From Atherix ibis (taxonomy: Eukaryota > Arthropoda > Insecta > Diptera > Athericidae): DNA of 64,000 nt. Position 1 is the stretch's first letter; each line of letters opens with the position of its first letter. The notes under the pieces were generated by a model that saw only the letters and a program-made list of their open reading frames with translations, made no database searches and had not been told where the DNA came from. Positions 40,140 through 54,886 of this stretch are shown here, piece by piece. The position numbers were made by a program, and so were the translations under genes. The DNA lies in assembly GCA_958298945.1 (NCBI GenBank), contig OY282608.1, positions 73,208,806 through 73,272,805 of the forward strand, written 5' to 3'.

Positions 40140-42043
40140 AAGCCAACAAACCAACAAACGAACAAACCAACAAACCAACAAACCAACAAACCAACAAACC
40201 AACAAACCAACAAACCAACAAACCAACAAACCAACAAACCAACAAACCAACAAACGAACAAACGAACAAACCAACAAACCAACAAACCAACAAACCAACA
40301 AACCAACAAACCAACAAACCAACAAACCAACAAACCAACAAACCAACAAACCAACAAACCAACAAACCAACAAACCAACAAACCAACAAACCAACAAACG
40401 AACAAACGAACAAACCAACAAACCAACAAACCAACAAACCAACAAACCAACAAACCAACAAACGAACAAACGAACAAACCAACAAACCAACAAACCAACA
40501 AACCAACAAACCAACAAACCAACAAACCAACAAACCAACAAATCAACAAACCAACAAACCAACAAACCAACAAACCAACAAACCAACAAACGAACAAACG
40601 AACAAACCAACAAACAAACAAACCAACAAACGAACAAACCAACAAACCAACAAACCAACGAGCCAACAAACGAACAAACCAACAAACCAACAAACCAACA
40701 AACCAACAAACCAACAAACGAACAAACGAACAAACCAACAAACCAACAAACCAACAAACCAACAAACCAACAAACCAACAAACCAACAAACCAACAAACC
40801 AACAAACCAACAAACCAACAAACAAAGAAACCAAGAAACCAACAAACCAACAAACCAACAAACGAACAAACGTACAAACCAACAAACAAACAAACCAACA
40901 AACGAACAAACCAACAAACCAACAAACCAACAAACCAACAAACCAACAAACGAATAAACCAATAAACCAACAAAACAACAAGCCAACAAACCAACAAACG
41001 AACAAACCAACAAACCAACAAGCCAACAAACACCAAAAACAAACAAACCAACAAACGAACAAACCAACAAACCAATAAACCAACAAACGAACAAACGAAC
41101 AAACGAACAAACCAACAAACCAACAAACCGTCAAACGAACAAACCAACAAACCAACAAACCAACAAACCAACAAACCAACAAACCAACAAACCAACAAAC
41201 CAACAAACCAACAAACCAACAAACCAACAAACGAACAAACGAACAAACGAACAAACCAACAAACCAACAAACCAACAAACCAACAAACCAACAAACCAAC
41301 AAACCAACAAAACAAACAAACCAAAAAACGTACAAACCAACAAGCCAACAAGCCAACAAACCAACAAACGAACAAACCAACAAACGAACAAACCAAAAAA
41401 CCAACAAACCAACAAACCAACAAACCAACAAACCAACAAACGAACAAACCACAAACCAACAAACCAACAAACCAACAAACCAACAAACGAACAAACTAAC
41501 AAACCAACAAACCAACAAACCAACAAACGAACAAACGAACAAACCAACAAACCAACAAACCAACAAACCAATAAACCAACAAGCCAATAAACCAACAAAC
41601 CAACAAACCAACAAACGAACAAACGAACAAACCAACAAATAAACAAACAAACAAACGAACAAACCAACAAACCAACAAACCAACAAGCCAACAAACGAAC
41701 AAACCAACAAACTAACAAACCAAGAAACCAACAAACCAACAAACCAACAAACCAACAAACCAACAAGCCAACAAACCAACAAACCAACAAACCAACAAGC
41801 AAACAAACCAACAAACCAACAAACCAACAAACCAACAAACCAACAAACCAACAAACAAACAAACCAACAAACCAACAAACCAACAAGCCAACAAACCAAC
41901 AAACCAACAAGCCAACAATCCAACAAACCAAGAAGCCAACAAATGAACAAACCAACAAACAAACAAACCAACAAACCAACAAACCAACAAACCAACAAAC
42001 GAACAAACCAACAAACCAACAAACCAACAAACCAACAAACCAA
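40140..42043. repeat. Low-diversity stretch of consensus and AAACGAAC groups
   Basis: Mostly consensus octamers broken by groups of two or three AAACGAAC units, with few other landmarks. The ACGTAC landmark first appears here (near 40,871 and 41,329). An irregular unit AACACCAAAAAC lies near 41,030. No clear higher-order partner was found by eye. No gene is present. Confidence 0.75.
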
Positions 42044-43955
42044 GTAACCAACAAACTAACAAACCAACAAACCAACAAGCCAATAAACCAACAAGCCAAC
42101 AAACCAACAAACCAACAAACCAGCAAACCAACAAACCAACAAACCAACAAACCAACAAGCCAACAAGCCAACAAACCAACAAACCAACAAACCAAAAAAC
42201 CAACAAACGAACAAACCAACAAACCAACAAACCAACAAACCAACAAACGAACAAACCAATAAACCAACAAGCCAACAAGCCAACAAACCAACAAGCCAAC
42301 AAACGAACAAACCAATAAACAAACAAACCAACAAACCAACAAACCAACAAACCAACAAACCAACAAACCAACAAACCCACAAACCAACAAACGAACAAAC
42401 CAACAAACCAACAAACCAACAAACCAACAAGCCAACAAACCAACAAACCAACAAACGAACAAACGAACAAACGAACAAACGAACAAACCAACAAACCAAC
42501 AAACCAACAAACGAACAAACAAACAAACCAACTAACCAACAAACCAACAAGCCAACAAACCAACAAACCAACAAACGAACAAACGAAACAACCAACAAAC
42601 GAACAAACCAACAAACCTACAAACCAACAAACCAACAAGCCAACAATCCAACAAGCCAACAAACCAACAAACCAACAAACCAACAAACCAACAAACGAAC
42701 AAACCGACAAATCAACAAAAAAATAAACCAACGAACCAACAAACCAACAAACCAACAAACAAATAAACCAACAAACCAACAAACCAACAAACAAACAAAC
42801 CAACAAACCAACAAGCCAAAAAGCCAAAAAACCAACAAGCCAACAAACGAACAAACCACCAAACCAACGAAACAACAAACCAACAAACCAACAAGCCAAC
42901 GAACCAACAAACCAACAAACAAATAAACCAACAAACCAACAAACCAACCAACCAACATACAAATAAGCCAACAAACCAACCAACCAACAAACAAACAAAC
43001 AAACCAACAAACAAACAAACCAAAAAACCAACAAGCCAACAAGCCAACAAGCCAACAAACCAACAAGCCAACAAACCAACAAACAAACAAACCAACAAAC
43101 GAACAAACCAACAAACCAACAAACGAACAAACAAACAAACGAACAAACCAACAAGCCAGCACACCAACAAACCAACAAACCAACCAACCAACATACAAAT
43201 AAGCCAACAAACCAACAAACCAACAAACAAACAAACCAACAAACAAACAAACCAAAAAACCAACAAGCCAACAAGCCAACAAACCAACAAGCCAACAAAC
43301 CAACAAACGAACAAACCACAAACCAACAAACCAACAAACCAACAAACCAACAAACCAACAAACCAACAAACCAACAAACCAACAAACCAACAAACCAACA
43401 AACCAACAAACCAACAAACCAACAAACCAACAAACCAACAAACGAACAAACGAACAAACCAACAAACCAACAAACCAACAAACCAACAAACCAACAAACC
43501 AACAAACCAACAAACCAACAAACCAACAAACCAACAAACCAACAAACCAACAAACCAGCAAACCAACAAACCAACAAACCAACAAACCAACAAACCAACA
43601 AACGAACAAACGAACAAGCGAACAAACGAACAAACCAACAAACAAACAAACCAACAAACGAACAAACCAACAAACCAACAAACCAACAAGCCAACAAACG
43701 AACAAACCAACAAACCAACAAACCAAGAAACCAACAAACCAACAAGCCAACAAACGAACAAACCAGCAAACCAACAAACGATGAAACCAACAAACCAACA
43801 AACCAACAAACCAACAAGCCAACAAGCCAATAAACCAACAAACAAACAAACCAACAAACCAACAAACCAGCAAACCAACAAACGAACAAACCAACAAACC
43901 AACAAACCAACAAACCAACAAACCAACAAACCAACAAACCAACAAGCCAACAAGC
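42044..43955. repeat. Zone E block Ea, copy 1
   Basis: Starts at AAGTAACC (42044). It matches 45.4-47.3 kb at an offset of 3,317 over AACTAACC (T at 42533 and 45850), AAGCCAAAAAGCC (42815 and 46132) and ACGATGAAACC (43781 and 47098). Further left the offset is 3,165 (T at 42316 and 45481), 152 bp less. It contains two ACATACAAATAAGCC landmarks (T at 42958 and 43194). Confidence 0.85.
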
Positions 43956-44180
43956 CAACAAACCAACAAGCCAACAAAAGAACAAACGAACAAACCAACA
44001 AACTAACAAACGAATAAACCAACAAACCAACAAACCAACAAGCCAACAAACCAACAAAGCAACAAACCAACAAGCCAACAAGCCAACAAACCAACAAGCC
44101 AACAAAAGAACAAACCAACAAACTAACAAACGAATAAACCAACAAACCAACAAACCAACAAACCAACAAACGAACAAATG
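43610..44180. repeat. ATG-landmark segment, copy 1 of 4
   Basis: An AAGCGAAC unit (G at 43618) is followed 163 bp later by ACGATGAAACC (ATG at 43781). The same pair recurs at 46935/47098, 48090/48253 and 50060/50223. In copies 1, 3 and 4 the following AAAAGAAC, AAACTAAC and AAACGAAT units also match. The ATG opens a plus-strand frame of low-complexity TNKPTNQQ-type residues, which is a by-product of the repeat and not a gene. Confidence 0.85.
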
Positions 44181-45424
44181 AACAAACCAACAAACCAACA
44201 AACCAACAAACCAACAAACCAACAAACCAACAAACCAACAAACCAACAAACCAACAAACCAACAAACCAACAAACCAACAAACCAACAAACGAACAAACG
44301 AACAAACGAACAAACCAACAAACAAACAAACCAACAAACTAACAAACCAACAAACCAACAAACCAACAAGCCAACAAACGAACAAACCAACAAACCAACA
44401 AACCAAGAAACCAACAAACCAACAAGCCAACAAACGAAGAAACCAGCAAACCAACAAACGAAGAAACCAACAAACCAACAAACCAACAAACCAACAAACC
44501 AACAAGCCAATAAACCAACAAACGAACAAACCAACAAACCAACAAACCAACAAACGAATAAACCAACAAACCAACAAATCAACAAACCAACAAACCAACA
44601 AACCAACAAACCAACAAACGAACAAACGAACAAACAAACAAATCAACAAACCAACAAACGAACAAACCAACAAACCAACAAACCAACAAACCAACAAACC
44701 AACAAACCAACAAACCAACAAACGAACAAATGAACAAACCAACAAACCAACAAACCAACAAACCAACAAACCAACAAACCAACAAACCCACAAAACACAC
44801 AAACCAAAAAACGAACAAACCAACAAACCAACAAACCAACAAACCAACAAGCCAACAAACCAACAAACCAACAAACGAACAAACGAACAAACCAACAAAC
44901 CAACAAACCAACAAACGAACAAACAAACAAACCAACAAACCAACAAACCAACAAACCAACAAACGCACAAACGAACACACCAACAAATCAACAAACGAAC
45001 AAACCAACAAACCAACAAACCAACAAACCAACAAACCAACAAGCCAATAAACCAATAAAACCAACAAACAAACAAACCAACAAACCAAGTAACCAACAAA
45101 CCAACAAACCAACAAGCCAACAAAAGAACAAACGAACAAACCAACAAACGAACAAACAAACAAACCAACAAACCAATAAACCAACAAACCAACAAACGCA
45201 CAAACGAACAAACCAACAAACCAACAAACCAACAAACCAACAAACCAACAAACCAAAAAACCAACAAACCAACAAACCAACAAGCCAACAACCCAACAAG
45301 CCAACAAGCCAACAAACCAACAAACCAACAAACCAACAAGCCAACAAACCAACAAACCAAAAAACCAACAAACGAACAAACCAACAAACCAACAAACCAA
45401 CAAACCAACAAACGAACAAACCAA
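44181..45424. repeat. Zone E middle segment 1
   Basis: Contains AACCCACAAAACAC (near 44,787), AAACGCACAAACGAACACACC (two positions near 44.96 and 45.19 kb) and AAGTAACC near 45,089. The first part resembles 50.6-51.5 kb at an offset of about 6,450. Repeat variants only. Confidence 0.75.
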
Positions 45425-47286
45425 TAAACCAACAAGCCAACAAGCCAACAAACCAACAAGCCAACAAACGAACAAACCAATAAACAAACAAACCAACAAA
45501 CCAACAAACCAACAAACCAACAAACCAACAAACCAACAAACCCACAAACCAACAAACGAACAAACCAACAAACCAACAAACCAACAAACCAACAAACCAA
45601 CAAACCAACAAACCAACAAACCAACAAACGAACAGACGAACAAACCAACAAACCAACAAACCAACAAACCAACAAACCAACAAACCAACAAACCAACAAA
45701 CCAACAAACCAACAAACCAACAAACCAACAAACCAACAAACCAACAAACCAACAAACCAACAAACCAACAAACCAACAAACCAACAAACGAACAAACGAA
45801 CAAACCAACAAACCAACAAACCAACAAACGAACAAACAAACAAACCAACTAACCAACAAACCAACAAGCCAACAAACCAACAAACCAACAAACGAACAAA
45901 CGAAACAACCAACAAACGAACAAACCAACAAACCTACAAACCAACAAACCAACAAGCCAACAAACCAACAAGCCAACAAACCAACAAACCAACAAACCAA
46001 CAAACCAACAAACGAACAAACCGACAAATCAACAAAAAAATAAACCAACGAACCAACAAACCAACAAACCAACAAACAAATAAACCAACAAACCAACAAA
46101 CCAACAAACAAACAAACCAACAAACCAACAAGCCAAAAAGCCAAAAAACCAACAAGCCAACAAACGAACAAACCACCAAACCAACAAAACAACAAACCAA
46201 CAAACCAACAAGCCAACGAACCAACAAACCAACAAACAAATAAACCAACAAACCAACAAACCAACCAACCAACATACAAATAAGCCAACAAACCAACCAA
46301 CCAACAAACAAACAAACAAACCAACAAACAAACAAACCAAAAAACCAACAAGCCAACAAGCCAACAAGCCAACAAACCAACAAGCCAACAAACCAACAAA
46401 CAAACAAACCAACAAACGAACAAACCAACAAACCAACAAACGAACAAACAAACAAACGAACAAACCAACAAACCAACAAGCCAGCAAACCAACAAACCAA
46501 CAAACCAACCAACCAACATACAAATAAGCCAACAAACCAACAAACCAACAAACAAACAAACCAACAAACAAACAAACCAAAAAACCAACAAGCCAACAAG
46601 CCAACAAACCAACAAGCCAACAAACCAACAAACGAACAAACCACAAACCAACAAACCAACAAACCAACAAACCAACAAACCAACAAACCAACAAACCAAC
46701 AAACCAACAAACCAACAAACCAACAAACCAACAAACCAACAAACCAACAAACCAACAAACGAACAGACGAACAAACCAACAAACCAACAAACCAACAAAC
46801 CAACAAACCAACAAACCAACAAACCAACAAACCAACAAACCAACAAACCAACAAACCAACAAACCAACAAACCAACAAACCAACAAACCAACAAACCAAC
46901 AAACCAACAAACCAACAAACCAACAAACGAACAAGCGAACAAACGAACAAACCAACAAACAAACAAACCAACAAACGAACAAACCAACAAACCAACAAAC
47001 CAACAAGCCAACAAACGAACAAACCAACAAACCAACAAACCAAGAAACCAACAAACCAACAAGCCAACAAACGAACAAACCAGCAAACCAACAAACGATG
47101 AAACCAACAAACCAACAAACCAACAAACCAACAAGCCAACAAGCCAATAAACCAACAAACAAACAAACCAACAAACCAACAAACCAGCAAACCAACAAAC
47201 GAACAAACCAACAAACCAACAAACCAACAAACCAACAAACCAACAAACCAACAAACCAACAAACCAACAAACCAACAAGCCAACAA
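45425..47286. repeat. Zone E block Ea, copy 2
   Basis: Collinear with 42.25-43.95 kb, but with 152 bp (19 octamers) more between the AATAAACAAAC and AACTAACC landmarks. There it carries long pure consensus (for example about 45,650-45,785). It shares ACATACAAATAAGCC landmarks (T at 46275 and 46519) and ACGATGAAACC (47098). Confidence 0.82.
46132..47286. repeat. 1,155-bp unit, copy 1
   Basis: From AAGCCAAAAAGCC (G at 46132) to the next occurrence at 47287. Landmarks at an exact offset of 1,155 are ACATACAAATAAGCC (46275 and 47430; 46519 and 47674), AAGCGAAC (46935 and 48090) and ACGATGAAACC (47098 and 48253). No octamer has been gained or lost between the copies at these points. Confidence 0.92.
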
Positions 47287-48441
47287 GCCAAAAAGCCAAA
47301 AAACCAACAAGCCAACAAACGAACAAACCACCAAACCAACAAAACAACAAACCAACAAACCAACAAGCCAACGAACCAACAAACCAACAAACAAATAAAC
47401 CAACAAACCAACAAACCAACCAACCAACATACAAATAAGCCAACAAACCAACCAACCAACAAACAAACAAACAAACCAACAAACAAACAAACCAAAAAAC
47501 CAACAAGCCAACAAGCCAACAAGCCAACAAACCAACAAGCCAACAAACCAACAAACAAACAAACCAACAAACGAACAAACCAACAAACCAACAAACGAAC
47601 AAACAAACAAACGAACAAACCAACAAACCAACAAGCCAGCAAACCAACAAACCAACAAACCAACCAACCAACATACAAATAAGCCAACAAACCAACAAAC
47701 CAACAAACAAACAAACCAACAAACAAACAAACCAAAAAACCAACAAGCCAACAAGCCAACAAACCAACAAGCCAACAAACCAACAAACGAACAAACCACA
47801 AACCAACAAACCAACAAACCAACAAACCAACAAACCAACAAACCAACAAACCAACAAACCAACAAACCAACAAACCAACAAACCAACAAACCAACAAACC
47901 AACAAACCAACAAACCAACAAACCAACAAACGAACAGACGAACAAACCAACAAACCAACAAACCAACAAACCAACAAACCAACAAACCAACAAACCAACA
48001 AACCAACAAACCAACAAACCAACAAACCAACAAACCAACAAACCAACAAACCAACAAACCAACAAACCAACAAACGAACAAACGAACAAGCGAACAAACG
48101 AACAAACCAACAAACAAACAAACCAACAAACGAACAAACCAACAAACCAACAAACCAACAAGCCAACAAACGAACAAACCAACAAACCAACAAACCAAGA
48201 AACCAACAAACCAACAAGCCAACAAACGAACAAACCAGCAAACCAACAAACGATGAAACCAACAAACCAACAAACCAACAAACCAACAAGCCAACAAGCC
48301 AATAAACCAACAAACAAACAAACCAACAAACCAACAAACCAGCAAACCAACAAACGAACAAACCAACAAACCAACAAACCAACAAACCAACAAACCAACA
48401 AACCAACAAACCAACAAGCCAACAAGCCAACAAACCAACAA
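47287..48441. repeat. 1,155-bp unit, copy 2
   Basis: Head-to-tail copy of 46,132-47,286. The preceding sequence and the sequence after about 48,436 do not match, so the edges are set to within a few octamers. It contains the third ATG-landmark segment (ATG at 48253). Repeat variants only. Confidence 0.92.
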
Positions 48442-50051
48442 GCCAACAAAAGAACAAACGAACAAACCAACAAACTAACAAACGAATAAACCAACAAACC
48501 AACAAACCAACAAGCCAACAAACCAACAAAGCAACAAACCAACAAGCCAACAAGCCAACAAACCAACAAGCCAACAAAAGAACAAACCAACAAACTAACA
48601 AACGAATAAACCAACAAACCAACAAACCAACAAACCAACAAACGAACAAACGAACAAACCAACAAACCAACAAACCAACAAACCAACAAACCAACAAACC
48701 AACGAACCAACAAACCAACAAACCAACAAACCAACAACCCAACAAACCAAGAAACCAACAAACCAACAAGCCAACAAACGAACAAACCAGCAAACCAACA
48801 AACGAAGAAACCAACAAACCAACAAACCAACAAACCAACAAACCAACAAGCCAACAAGCCAATAAACCAACAAACGAACAAACCAACCAACCAACAAACC
48901 AACAAACGAATAAACCAACAAACCAACAAACCAACAAACCAACAAACCAACAAACCAACAAACCAACAAACGAACAAACGAACAAACCAACAAATCAACA
49001 AACCAACAAACGAACAAACCAACAAACCAACAAACCAACAAACCAACAAACCAACAAACCAACAAACGAACAAATGAACAAACCAACAAACCAACAAACC
49101 AACAAACCAACAAACCAACAAACCAACAAACCAACAAACCCACAAAACAAACAAACCAAAAAACGAACAAACCAACAAACCAACAAACCAACAAACCAAC
49201 AAGCCAACAAACCAACAAACCAACAAACAAACAAACGAACAAACCAACAAACCAACAAACCAACAAACGAACAAACAAACAAACCAACAAACCAACAAAC
49301 CAACAAACCAACAAACCAACAAACGCACAAACGAACACACCAACAAATCAACAAACGAACAAACCAACAAACCTACAAACCAACAAACCAACAAACCAAC
49401 AAGCCAATAAACCAATAAAACCAACAAACAAACAAACCAACAAACCAAGTAACCAACAAACCAACAAACCAACAAGCCAACAAAAGAACAAACGAACAAA
49501 CCAACAAACGAACAAACAAACAAACCAACAAACCAATAAACCAACAAACCAACAAACGCACAAACGAACACACCAACAAATCAACAAACGAACAAACCAA
49601 CAAACCAACAAACCAACAAACCAACAAACCAACAAACCAAAAAACCAACAAACCAACAAACCAACAAGCCAACAACCCAACAAGCCAACAAGCCAACAAA
49701 CCAACAAACCAACAAACCAACAAGCCAACAAGCCAACAAACCAACAATCCAACAAAAGAACAAACGAACAAACCAACAAACTAACTAACGAATAAACCAA
49801 CAAACCAACAAACCAACAAGCCAACAAACCAACAAAGCAACAAACCAACAAGCCAACAAGCCAACAAACCAACAAGCCAACAAAACAACAAACCAACAAA
49901 CCAACAAACCAACAAACCAACAAACCAACAAAACAACAAACCAACAAACCAACAAACCAACAAACCAACAAACCAACAAACCAACAAACCAACAAACCAA
50001 CAAACCAACAAACCAACAAACCAACAAACCAACAAACCAACAAACGAACAA
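48442..50051. repeat. Zone E middle segment 2
   Basis: Contains AAACGAAT units, AACCCACAAAACAAAC (near 49,138) and AAACGCACAAACGAACACACC at about 49,322 and 49,556. An ATG inside an AAATGAAC unit (49,074) has a partner at 51,180 (offset 2,106). A dense group of AAAACAAC units lies near 49,880-49,940. Repeat variants only. Confidence 0.75.
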
Positions 50052-50625
50052 ACGAACAAGCGAACAAACGAACAAACCAACAAACAAACAAACCAACAAA
50101 CGAACAAACCAACAAACCAACAAACCAACAAGCCAACATACGAACAAACCAACAAACCAACAAACCAAGAAACCAACAAACCAACAAGCCAACAAACGAA
50201 CAAACCAGCAAACCAACAAACGATGAAACCAACAAACCAACAAACCAACAAACCAACAAGCCAACAAGCCAATAAACCAACAAACAAACAAACCAACAAA
50301 CCAACAAACCAGCAAACCAACAAACGAACAAACCAACAAACCAACAAACCAACAAACCAACAAACCAACAAACCAACAAACCAACAAGCCAACAAGCCAA
50401 CAAACCAACAAGCCAACAAAAGAACAAACGAACAAACCAACAAACTAACAAACGAATAAACCAACAAACCAACAAACCAACAAGCCAACAAACCAACAAA
50501 GCAACAAACCAACAAGCCAACAAGCCAACAAACCAACAAGCCAACAAAAGAACAAACCAACAAACTAACAAACGAATAAACCAACAAACCAACAAACCAA
50601 CAAACCAACAAACGAACAAACGAAC
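50052..50625. repeat. ATG-landmark segment, copy 4 of 4
   Basis: AAGCGAAC (G at 50060) and ACGATGAAACC (ATG at 50223) are offset by exactly 1,970 from copy 3 (48090 and 48253) and by 6,442 from copy 1. One private change is an ACATACGAAC unit near 50,138. Repeat variants only. Confidence 0.85.
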
Positions 50626-52194
50626 AAACCAACAAACCAACAAACCAACAAACCAACAAACCAACAAACCAACAAACAAACAAACCAACAAACCAACAAA
50701 CCAACAAACCAACAAACCAACAAACCAACAAACGAACAAACGAACAAACGAACAAACCAACAAACAAACAAACCAACAAACTAACAAACCAACAAACCAA
50801 CAAACCAACAAGCCAACAAACGAACAAACCAACAAACCAACAAACCAAGAAACCAACAAACCAACAAGCCAACAAACGAACAAACCAGCAAACCAACAAA
50901 CGAAGAAACCAACAAACCAACAAACCAACAAACCAACAAACCAACAAGCCAACAAGCCAATAAACCAACAAACGAACAAACCAACAAACCAACAAACCAA
51001 CAAACGAATAAACCAACAAACCAACAAACCAACAAACCAACAAACCAACAAACCAACAAACCAACAAACGAACAAACGAACAAACCAACAAATCAACAAA
51101 CCAACAAACGAACAAACCAACAAACCAACAAACCAACAAACCAACAAACCAACAAACCAACAAACCAACAAACGAACAAATGAACAAACCAACAAACCAA
51201 CAAACCAACAAACCAACAAACCAACAAACCAACAAACCAACAAACCAACAAACCCACAAAACAAACAAACCAAAAAACGAACAAACCAACAAACCAACAA
51301 ACCAACAAACCAACAAGCCAACAAACCAACAAACCAACAAACGAACAAACGAACAAACCAACAAACCAACAAACCAACAAACGAACAAACAAACAAACCA
51401 ACAAACCAACAAACCAACAAACCAACAAACGCACAAACGAACACACCAACAAATCAACAAACGAACAAACCAACAAACCAACAAACCAACAAACCAACAA
51501 ACCAACAAGCCAATAAACCAATAAAACCAACAAACAAACAAACCAACAAACCAAGTAACCAACAAACCAACAAACCAACAAGCCAACAAAAGAACAAACG
51601 AACAAACCAACAAACGAACAAACAAACAAACCAACAAACCAATAAACCAACAAACCAACAAACGCACAAACGAACACACCAACAAATCAACAAACGAACA
51701 AACCAACAATCCAACAAACCAACAAACCAACAAACCAACAAACCAATAAACCAACAAACCAACAAACCAACAAGCCAACAACCCAACAAGCCAACAAGCC
51801 AACAAACCAACAAACCAACAAACCAACAAGCCAACAAGCCAACAAACCAACAATCCAACAAAAGAACAAACGAACAAACCAACAAACTAACAAACGAATA
51901 AACCAACAAACCAACAAACCAACAAGCCAACAAACCAACAAAGCAACAAACCAACAAGCCAACAAGCCAACAAACCAACAAGCCAACAAAACAACAAACG
52001 AACAAACCAACAAACTAACAAACGAATAAACCAACAAACCAACAAACTAACAAGCCAACAAACCAAAAAACCAACAAACCAACAAACGAACAAACCAACA
52101 AACCAACAAACCAACAAACCAACAAACCAACAAACCAACAAGCCAACAAACCAACAAACGAACAAACCAACAAGCCAACAAACCAACAAACCAA
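50626..52194. repeat. Zone E final segment
   Basis: Continues to match 44.2-45.1 kb and 48.7-49.6 kb, with an AAATGAAC unit at 51,180, AACCCACAAAAC near 51,253, and AAACGCACAAACGAACACACC near 51,428 and 51,662. It ends where AAAAGAACAAACGTAC appears (near 52,205). Repeat variants only. Confidence 0.75.
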
Positions 52195-53469
52195 CAAACC
52201 AACAAAAGAACAAACGTACAAACCAACAAACAAACAAACCAACAAACGAACAAAAGAACAAACCAACAAACCAACAAACCAACAAACCAACAAACCAACA
52301 AACCAACAAACCAACAAACCAACAAACGAATAAACCAACAAACTAACAAACCAACAAGCCAACAAACCAACAAACGAACAAACCAACAAGCCAACAAACT
52401 AACAAACCAACAAGCCAACAAACCAACAAACAAACAAACCAACAAACCAACTAACCAGCAAACCAACAAACCAACAAACCAACAAACGAACAAACGAACA
52501 AACCAACAAACTAACAAACCAACAAACGAACACACCAACAAACCAACAAACCAACAAACCAACAAACCAACAAACCAACAAACCAACAAACCAACAAACC
52601 AACAAACGAACAACCGAACAAACGAACAAACCAACAAACCAACAAACCAACAAACCAACAAACCAACAAACCAACAAACCAACAAACCAACAAACCAACA
52701 AACCAACAAACCAACAAAACAAACAAACCAAAAAACGAACAAACCAACAAACCAACAAACCAACAAACCAACAAGCCAACAAACCAACAAACCAACAAAC
52801 GAACGAACGAACAAACCAACAAACCGACAAACCAACAAACCAACAAACCAACAAACGAACAAACAAACAAACCAACAAACCAACAAACCAAGTAACCAAC
52901 AAACCAACAAATTAACAAGCCAACAAAAGAACAAACGAACAAACCAACAAACGAACAAACAAACAAACCAACAAACCAACAAACCAACAAACCAACAAAC
53001 GCACAAACGAACACACCAACAAATCAACAAACGAACAAACCAACAAACCAACAAACCAACAAACCAAAAACCCAACAAACCAATAAACCAACAAGCCAAC
53101 AAGCCAACAAGCCAACAAGCCAACAAGCCAACAAACCAACAAACCAACAAACCAACAAACCAACAAGCCAACAAGCCAACAAACCAACAAGCCAACAAAA
53201 GAACAAACGAACAAACCAACAAATAAACAAACGAATAAACCAACAAACCAACAAACAAACAAGCCAACAAACGAACAAAGCAACAAACCAACAAGCCAAC
53301 AAGCCAACAAACCAACAAGCCAACAAAAGAACAAACGAACAAACCAACAAACTAACAAACGAATAAACCAACAAACCAAGAAACCAACAAGCCAACAAAC
53401 CAACAAACCAACAAACCAACAAACCAACAAACCAACAAACCAACAAACGAACAAACCAACAAACCAACA
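52195..53469. repeat. Zone F leading segment
   Basis: Contains ACGTAC (near 52,215), AACTAACCAGC (T at 52452; partners at 54541 and 55950), AAACGAACAACCG and AAACAAAC groups. It is a diverged relative of the zone F tandem units, offset from unit 1 by about 2,089. Repeat variants only. Confidence 0.75.
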
Positions 53470-54886
53470 TATCAACAAACCAACAAACCAACAAACTAAC
53501 AAGCCAACAAACCAACAAACGAACAATCCAACAAGCCAACAAACCAACAAACCAACAAACCAACAAACCAACAAACCAAGAAACCAACAAACCAACAAAC
53601 CAACAAACCAACAAACGAACAAACGTACAAACCAACAAACAAACAAACCAACAAACGAAAAAACCAACAAACCAACAAACCAACAAACCAGCAAGCCAAC
53701 AAACCAAAAAACCAAAAAACCAACAAACCAACAAACCAACAAACCAACAAGCCAACAAGCCAACAAACCAACAATCCAACAAATGAACAAACCAACAAAC
53801 GAACAAACCAACAAACCAACAAACCAACAAACCAACAAACCAACAAACCAACAAACCAAAAAACCAACAAACCAACAAACCAACAAGCCAACAACCCAAC
53901 AAGCCAACAAGCCAACAAACCAACAAACCAACAAACCAACAAGCCAACAAGCCAACAAACCAACAAGCCAACAAAAGAACAAACGAACAAACCAACAAAC
54001 TAACAAACGAATAAACCAACAAACCAACAAACCAACAAGCCAACAAACCAACAAAGCAACAAACCAACAAGCCAACAAGCCAACAAACCAACAAGCCAAC
54101 AAAACAACAAACGAACCAACCAACAAACTAACAAACGAATAAACCAACAAACTAACAAGCCAACAAACCAAAAAACCAACAAACCAACAAACGAACAAAC
54201 CAACAAACCAACAAACCAACAAACCAACAAACCAACAAACCAACAAGCCAACAAACCAACAAACGAACAAACCAACAAGCCAACAAACCAACAAACCCAC
54301 AAACCAACAAAAGAACAAACGTACAAACCAACAAACAAACAAACCAACAAACGAACAAAAGAACAAACCAACAAACCAACAAACCAACAAACCAACAAAC
54401 CAACAAACCAACAAACGAATAAACCAACAAACCAACAAACCAACAAGCCAACAAACCAACAAACGAACAAACCAACAAGCCAACAAACTAACAAACCAAC
54501 AAGCCAACAAACCAACAAACAAACAAACCAACAAACCAACTAACCAGCAAACCAACAAACCAACAAACCAACAAACGAACAAACGAACAAACCAACAAAC
54601 CAACAAACCAACAAACGAACAAACCAACAAACCAACAAACCAACAAACCAACAAACCAACAAACCAACAAACCAACAAACCAACAAACCAACAAACGAAC
54701 AACCGAACAAACGAACAAACCAACAAACCAACAAACCAACAAACCAACAAACCAACAAACCAACAAACCAACAAACCAACAAAACAAACAAACCAAAAAA
54801 CGAACAAACCAACAAACCAACAAACCAACAAACCAACAATCCAACAAACCAACAAACCAACAAACGAACAAACCAACAAACCAACA
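53470..54886. repeat. Zone F unit 1 (1,417 bp)
   Basis: Opens at ACATATC (T at 53470). Landmarks shared with unit 2 are AAACTAAC (53497 and 54914), AACAATCC (53527 and 54944), AAATGAAC (near 53,783 and 55,192), AACTAACCAGC (54541 and 55950) and AACAATCC (54840 and 56249). The offset is 1,417 at the left and 1,409 to the right, so the copies differ by one octamer. Confidence 0.93.

Noticed and set aside
43781..43783. ATG landmarks as gene starts or regulated translation sites
   Set aside because: Each is a single-base variant within a repeated unit, without ribosome-binding or Kozak-type context conserved beyond the repeat itself.
47098..47682. Plus-strand open frames of TNKPTNQQ-type residues (also at 38,150, 43,781, 48,253, 49,074, 50,223, 51,180, 53,783 and 55,192)
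   Set aside because: They start only where a rare variant supplies ATG and end at the next TAA- or TGA-bearing variant. Their similarity to each other is explained by duplication of the DNA unit, not by protein conservation.
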